In this document: positions 60,946 through 64,000 of the stretch, one piece after another
How positions within the stretch are numbered: position 1 is the first letter of the stretch
Layout: every line of letters starts with the position of its first letter
DNA from: JAVVHH01 sp965199585
Lineage (GTDB): Bacteria > Pseudomonadota > Alphaproteobacteria > Acetobacterales > Acetobacteraceae
Direction of reading: 5' to 3'
NCBI GenBank assembly: GCA_965199585.1
Contig: CBDASI010000002.1
Location: 2,542,001-2,606,000, forward strand
DNA: 64,000 nucleotides
Program-made: the position numbers and the translations under genes
The notes under the pieces: model-generated
What the model saw: the letters and a program-made list of their open reading frames with translations, nothing else
Databases searched by the model: none
Told to the model about the DNA's origin: nothing

Positions 60946-62132
60946 TCGAGGCGCTGGCGGCGCGCGCGGCGGGGGACCACGGCAGGGCCGTCGCCCTGTG
61001 GCGGGCGGCGCTGGCGGAGCGGCCGAACGACTGGCGGCTGGCGCTGGAACTCAAGCACGATCTGAAGGCGGGCTGGCACTACCCGGAGAGCGATCCGCAG
61101 TTCCGCCGGGCGGCGGCGTCGCTGCCGGACGACGAGTGGGTGGCGCACTACGCGGCGCTGTACGCGTATCACGGCGGAGACCTCGACGTGTTGGATCGGC
61201 GGGCGCGGGCGGTGTTGCAGCGGCGGCCGGACGATGCGGTGGTGCTGACGATCCTGAGTGACGTGGCGTCGCAACGGCGAGACTGGGCAGCGGCGGCGGC
61301 GTTCGCGGTGGATCCGTTCAAGCGCGCGACGGCGCAGATGTATCTCCGGCTGTCCACCATCCTTACCCCGGCTCTCTCCCGTCAGCGGGAGAGGGAGATG
61401 AGAAGCGGATACTCGATCTCTTTCGTGAACTTGGATCGCAATCCGGAGCGCGAGACGGAGTTGCGGCGGCAATTTGCCGGATCGGCGCCGGTGCTGCATC
61501 GTTGCGCCGCGGTCGAAGGCGGGCGATTGCCGGTAGCGGCGGTAAGGCGGCTCGGTGGAGACGAGGGGATGCGGGGAACGCTCGGCTGTTTCCTGAGCCA
61601 TGCCGGCGCTTGGGAGGCCATGCTGCAGCGAGACGACACCCACTGCCTGATCGTCGAGGACGACGTGATCCCCTTGTTGGATCTACCGGCCGGATTGGAC
61701 GGCTTGGCGTTGCCGGAGGGGTTCGACCTCGTGTTCGTCAACGACCGGATCGCGCCGCGGCTCGACCCGGCGGCGACCACCAACTTCACCACACGACCCT
61801 TGGAAACGGCGATGCATGCGTTCCCGGCCGACGACAACGCGCCGGGCGGTGACGGATACATCCTGAGCCGCGCGGGTGCGCGCAAACTGCTCGACTGGGT
61901 AGCCGAAGATGGGTTCGGCGACGACGTGGATTGGCGGCTGATCGCCTACGGGCTCAGCCCGGCGGCCATCGGCGGATTGCCGCGGCCTAGTCACGCCGGG
62001 CCATGGTTGGACCGGATCGGGGCGACGATCGGCCGGGTCGAGCGCTTGGATGCCCATGTGCTGCATCCGCCGCTGATCCGCACCGTCGGCGTCAGTAGCG
62101 ATCGAGAAGACGAGAATCGGATGCACAAGTGA
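60942..62132 (+). CDS. TPR-like domain fused to glycosyltransferase family 25
   Basis: A 396-residue protein in two parts. Residues 1 to ~140 are helical TPR-like repeats (AALAERPNDWRLALELKHDL; ARAVLQRRPDDAVVLTILSD). Residues ~153-396 are a GT25 (LPS biosynthesis) domain: YSISFVNLDRNPERETELRR, TLGCFLSHAGAWEAML and CLIVEDDVIPLLDLP, the last with the metal-binding acidic motif. The join (LTPALSRQREREMRSGYS) is encoded by a 20-base palindrome with a clean ATG (61398) right after it, so the GT25 part may once have been, or still is, a separate gene. GTG 60942 overlaps the photolyase stop; its own stop overlaps the next gene. Confidence 0.8.
   Translation: MIEALAARAAGDHGRAVALWRAALAERPNDWRLALELKHDLKAGWHYPESDPQFRRAAASLPDDEWVAHYAALYAYHGGDLDVLDRRARAVLQRRPDDAVVLTILSDVASQRRDWAAAAAFAVDPFKRATAQMYLRLSTILTPALSRQREREMRSGYSISFVNLDRNPERETELRRQFAGSAPVLHRCAAVEGGRLPVAAVRRLGGDEGMRGTLGCFLSHAGAWEAMLQRDDTHCLIVEDDVIPLLDLPAGLDGLALPEGFDLVFVNDRIAPRLDPAATTNFTTRPLETAMHAFPADDNAPGGDGYILSRAGARKLLDWVAEDGFGDDVDWRLIAYGLSPAAIGGLPRPSHAGPWLDRIGATIGRVERLDAHVLHPPLIRTVGVSSDREDENRMHK
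61374..61393. repeat. Palindromic unit inside the TPR-GT25 coding sequence
   Basis: CTCTCCCG (61374-61381), loop TCAG, CGGGAGAG (61386-61393): a perfect 8-bp stem. The surrounding sequence (CCCCGGCTCTCTCCCGTCAG then CGGGAGAGGGAG) resembles a dispersed intergenic palindrome seen in many proteobacterial genomes. Here it is read through in frame and encodes the linker ALSRQRERE. An AGAGGGAG run directly before ATG 61398 can act as a ribosome-binding site. Confidence 0.6.
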
Positions 62133-63250
62133 TGGAACAAGTCGGGTGTGTGGTGATCGGGGCCGGCGTGGTCGGGCTTGCAGTGGGTCGCGCGCTGGCG
62201 TTGGCCGGGCGCGACGTGCTGGTGCTGGACGGGGCGGACGCGATCGGGACGGGCGTCTCGTCGCGCAACTCGGAGGTGATCCACGCCGGCATCTACTATC
62301 CGGCGGGCAGCCTGAAAGCGCGGCTCTGCGTCGAGGGCAAGGCGATGCTGTATGAATACTGCGCCGCCCGCGGTGTCGAGCACCGACGGCTCGGCAAGCT
62401 GATCGTCGCGTCCGACGCGGCCGAGGTTCCGGTGCTGGACGAGATCAGGGCCAAGGCGGCGGCGAACGGGGTCGACGACATGGAGATGCTGTCGGCCGGG
62501 GCGGCGCGGTCGTTGGAGCCTGCGTTGCGGGTCGCCGGGGCGCTGTTGTCACCGAGCACGGGCATCGTCGACAGCCACGGGCTGATGCTGGCGTTGCAAG
62601 GTGACATCGAGAATGCCGGCGGCGGTGTGGTGGTGCATGCGCCGGTGCTCGGCGTGGTGGCGCGGGACGGCGGGTTCGTGCTGGAGGTGGGCCGCGAGGA
62701 GCCGATGACGCTGGCCTGCGAAATCCTGGTCAACGCGGCCGGGCTGTCGGCGCCGGCGGTGGCACGACGGATCGAGGGACTCGCGGCGGAGACGGTGCCG
62801 ACGGGTTATCTGTGCAAAGGCAGCTACTACTCGTTGCAGGGTCGCGCACCGTTCTCACGGCTGATCTATCCGGTGCCCGAGAAGGCCGGGCTTGGCGTTC
62901 ACCTGACGCTGGATCTGGGCGGGCAGGCGCGGTTCGGGCCGGATACCGAATGGGTCGACTCGGAAGAGTATGACGTCAACATCGGGCGTGCGGACGGCTT
63001 CTACGCTGCGATTCGCCGTTATTGGCCGGCGCTGACGGACGGCGCCTTGTCGCCCGGCTATGCCGGCATCCGGCCGAAGATCAGCGCGCCGGATGCGGCG
63101 AACGCGGATTTCCGCATCTCAGGGCCGGCGGAGCACGGGCTGGGCGGGCTGGTGAACCTGTTTGGGATCGAGAGTCCGGGTCTCACCTCATCCCTGGCGA
63201 TTGGGCGTCATGTGGCTGGCATCGTCACGGGGCGCAACGCGCTGAATTAG
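62129..63250 (+). CDS. FAD-dependent oxidoreductase, L-2-hydroxyglutarate oxidase-like
   Basis: A 373-residue DAO-fold flavoprotein. The dinucleotide motif is VVIGAGVVGLAVGRALALAG, followed by the family signature SSRNSEVIHAGIYYPAGSLK seen in L-2-hydroxyglutarate oxidase LhgO, where many members have SGRNSGVIHAGIYY. YLCKGSYYSLQGRAPFSRLI and FGIESPGLTSSLAIG complete the fold. LhgO oxidises L-2-hydroxyglutarate to 2-oxoglutarate and passes electrons to quinone; the exact substrate here is inferred. The start is GTG 62129 or ATG 62132, overlapping the GT25 stop, so this is the third gene of the photolyase unit. Confidence 0.85.
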   Translation: MMEQVGCVVIGAGVVGLAVGRALALAGRDVLVLDGADAIGTGVSSRNSEVIHAGIYYPAGSLKARLCVEGKAMLYEYCAARGVEHRRLGKLIVASDAAEVPVLDEIRAKAAANGVDDMEMLSAGAARSLEPALRVAGALLSPSTGIVDSHGLMLALQGDIENAGGGVVVHAPVLGVVARDGGFVLEVGREEPMTLACEILVNAAGLSAPAVARRIEGLAAETVPTGYLCKGSYYSLQGRAPFSRLIYPVPEKAGLGVHLTLDLGGQARFGPDTEWVDSEEYDVNIGRADGFYAAIRRYWPALTDGALSPGYAGIRPKISAPDAANADFRISGPAEHGLGGLVNLFGIESPGLTSSLAIGRHVAGIVTGRNALN

Positions 63251-63351
63251 ACGTTGTGCAATCTTGGGTTGCGTAGTATTTTTATGCTGCTACCAGAAGC
63301 GCATCTCCATCATGTTGCTTTCATGTGGCGTCGACACGCTATGGCGTGGTT

Positions 63352-64000
63352 TTAGGGGCCGCCCGGACCGTCGGGGGACGAGACGGGCGGCCCGCCTGCC
63401 ACGCTGGCGATCTCCGCCGGAGCCCAGCGCTGCAGCGCCGCCTCACCGTCCGCGGTCAGCGCATACAGGCCGCGGGTGACGCGGGCGAACCAGCCATATA
63501 CGTTGCGATGCAGGATCGCTGCCGCGCGCGGTGCATCAGGGCGCAAGTCGCGCGGGCGCAGCGGGCCAGGTTGCAGCCGGCTGGCGCAGCGCAGGGCTTC
63601 CTGGCGGTAGGCGGTCATCACGGGGATGCCGCCGGTGCCGCCGGGCGAGGGGTCGCCGTGGCGGGCGACGTGCTCGACGGTGATCCTACGGCGGGCGCGG
63701 GTGTCGCGGCGCGGCTGGTAGGGCGTAGGCTCGGCGAGGATTTCGACGTGATGGCGCGGATGGATGGCGATCAAGCCGAAGCCGAGCAGGCGGCATAGCT
63801 TGCGGGCGCGGGTGTCGCGGTCCCGACCGCGCCGGGTCGCGGTGACGGCCAGCCAGATCTCGTCGGCCGCCCCCATCCGCTCGACAGCCTGCAGCACCAG
63901 CTCGAGCGTGAACGATAGCTTCATCTCGGCAACCACGAGCCGAGCCGGTGCACCCGCTTTGATGCCGACGACGTCGCACCCGGCAACCTCGCCCTTGACC
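63352..64000 (-). CDS. DUF2161 domain PD-(D/E)xK-type protein (5' end outside window)
   Basis: The frame is open from the window edge to a TAA at 63352, giving at least 216 residues of a DUF2161 protein. The visible start (VKGEVAGCDVVGIKAGAPAR then LVVAEMKLSFTLELVLQAVE) has the Asp and E-x-K of a restriction-endonuclease-like core: D in GCDVVG and E-M-K in VVAEMK. ATRRGRDRDTRARKLCRLLG and the C-terminal winged-helix-like part (ILHRNVYGWFARVTRGLYAL) also fit the family. It is annotated as a putative phosphodiesterase; no function is proven. The start codon lies outside the window. The 100 bases between it and the previous gene hold nothing I can identify. Confidence 0.82.
   Translation of the reverse strand, partial: VKGEVAGCDVVGIKAGAPARLVVAEMKLSFTLELVLQAVERMGAADEIWLAVTATRRGRDRDTRARKLCRLLGFGLIAIHPRHHVEILAEPTPYQPRRDTRARRRITVEHVARHGDPSPGGTGGIPVMTAYRQEALRCASRLQPGPLRPRDLRPDAPRAAAILHRNVYGWFARVTRGLYALTADGEAALQRWAPAEIASVAGGPPVSSPDGPGGP

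Overview
The window is about 64 kb of high-GC chromosomal DNA. It is densely coding, with mostly short intergenic gaps (none above 300 bases), many 1-4 base start/stop overlaps, and frequent GTG or TTG starts. The gene content points to a Gram-negative alphaproteobacterium: an LPS-export block (kdsD-lptC-lptA-lptB) followed by rpoN and hpf, type II citrate synthase gltA, gltBD, an NDUFA9-type protein, a bactofilin, DUF1285, DUF6111 and DUF2161 proteins, and a MoxR/DUF58/DUF4159 operon. My best guess is Rhodospirillales, possibly Acetobacteraceae; this is inference from family composition, not a computed placement. I see no prophage, insertion sequence, CRISPR array or integron. The region reads as core and shell chromosome.

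Layout. 1-9.4 kb: the tail of an unknown gene, ampG-like permease, a small secreted protein, typA/bipA, a PfkB (adenosine kinase-like) kinase, an EI24-like membrane protein, a bactofilin with two possible starts, a KgtP-like symporter, a ChaA-like antiporter and a stand-alone receiver protein. 9.5-14.7 kb: polysaccharide flippase, Old Yellow Enzyme, DHA2 exporter, mobA, and a DCC thiol-oxidoreductase-like protein. 14.8-21.2 kb: serine-glyoxylate-type aminotransferase plus a fused FAD/Fe-S 2-hydroxyacid dehydrogenase, facing a reduced branched-chain-amino-acid-type ABC system (LivG plus a LivH-LivM fusion). 21.3-31.4 kb: arfB, then a minus-strand series made of MoxR, DUF58, a BatA-like/DUF4159 protein and a vWA-like membrane protein, then a TspO-like protein, an ankyrin protein and an SbmA/YddA-like ABC transporter.

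31.5-37 kb: a compact plus-strand operon (DUF1285, CoA-type NUDIX, DUF6111, CCA-adding enzyme, ABC exporter) then trpS. 37-40.6 kb: CsbD-like protein, PhoR-like histidine kinase, and a penicillin-binding-protein activator lipoprotein divergent from rsmI. 40.7-47 kb: hpf, rpoN, lptB, lptA, lptC, kdsD, a short RNase D and tRNA-Leu(CAG), all minus strand. 47-57.2 kb: NDUFA9-like protein, gltD-gltB, a GST, a DUF1127 peptide, gltA, and an SNase-like protein. 57.2-64 kb: CYTH/CHAD protein coupled to SixA, divergent from a three-gene unit (iron-sulfur photolyase, TPR-glycosyltransferase 25, L-2-hydroxyglutarate-oxidase-like FAD protein), ending in a DUF2161 gene cut by the window edge.

The observations most worth checking are: two genes (chaA-like and rnd) that appear to start at AUC; a repeat-type palindrome sitting in frame inside the TPR-GT25 gene; a bactofilin with two in-frame starts that both have strong ribosome-binding sites; the pared-down Liv transporter; and the aminotransferase/dehydrogenase pair as a possible glycolate-to-glycine module. 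I did not find anything I would confidently call a wholly new system.
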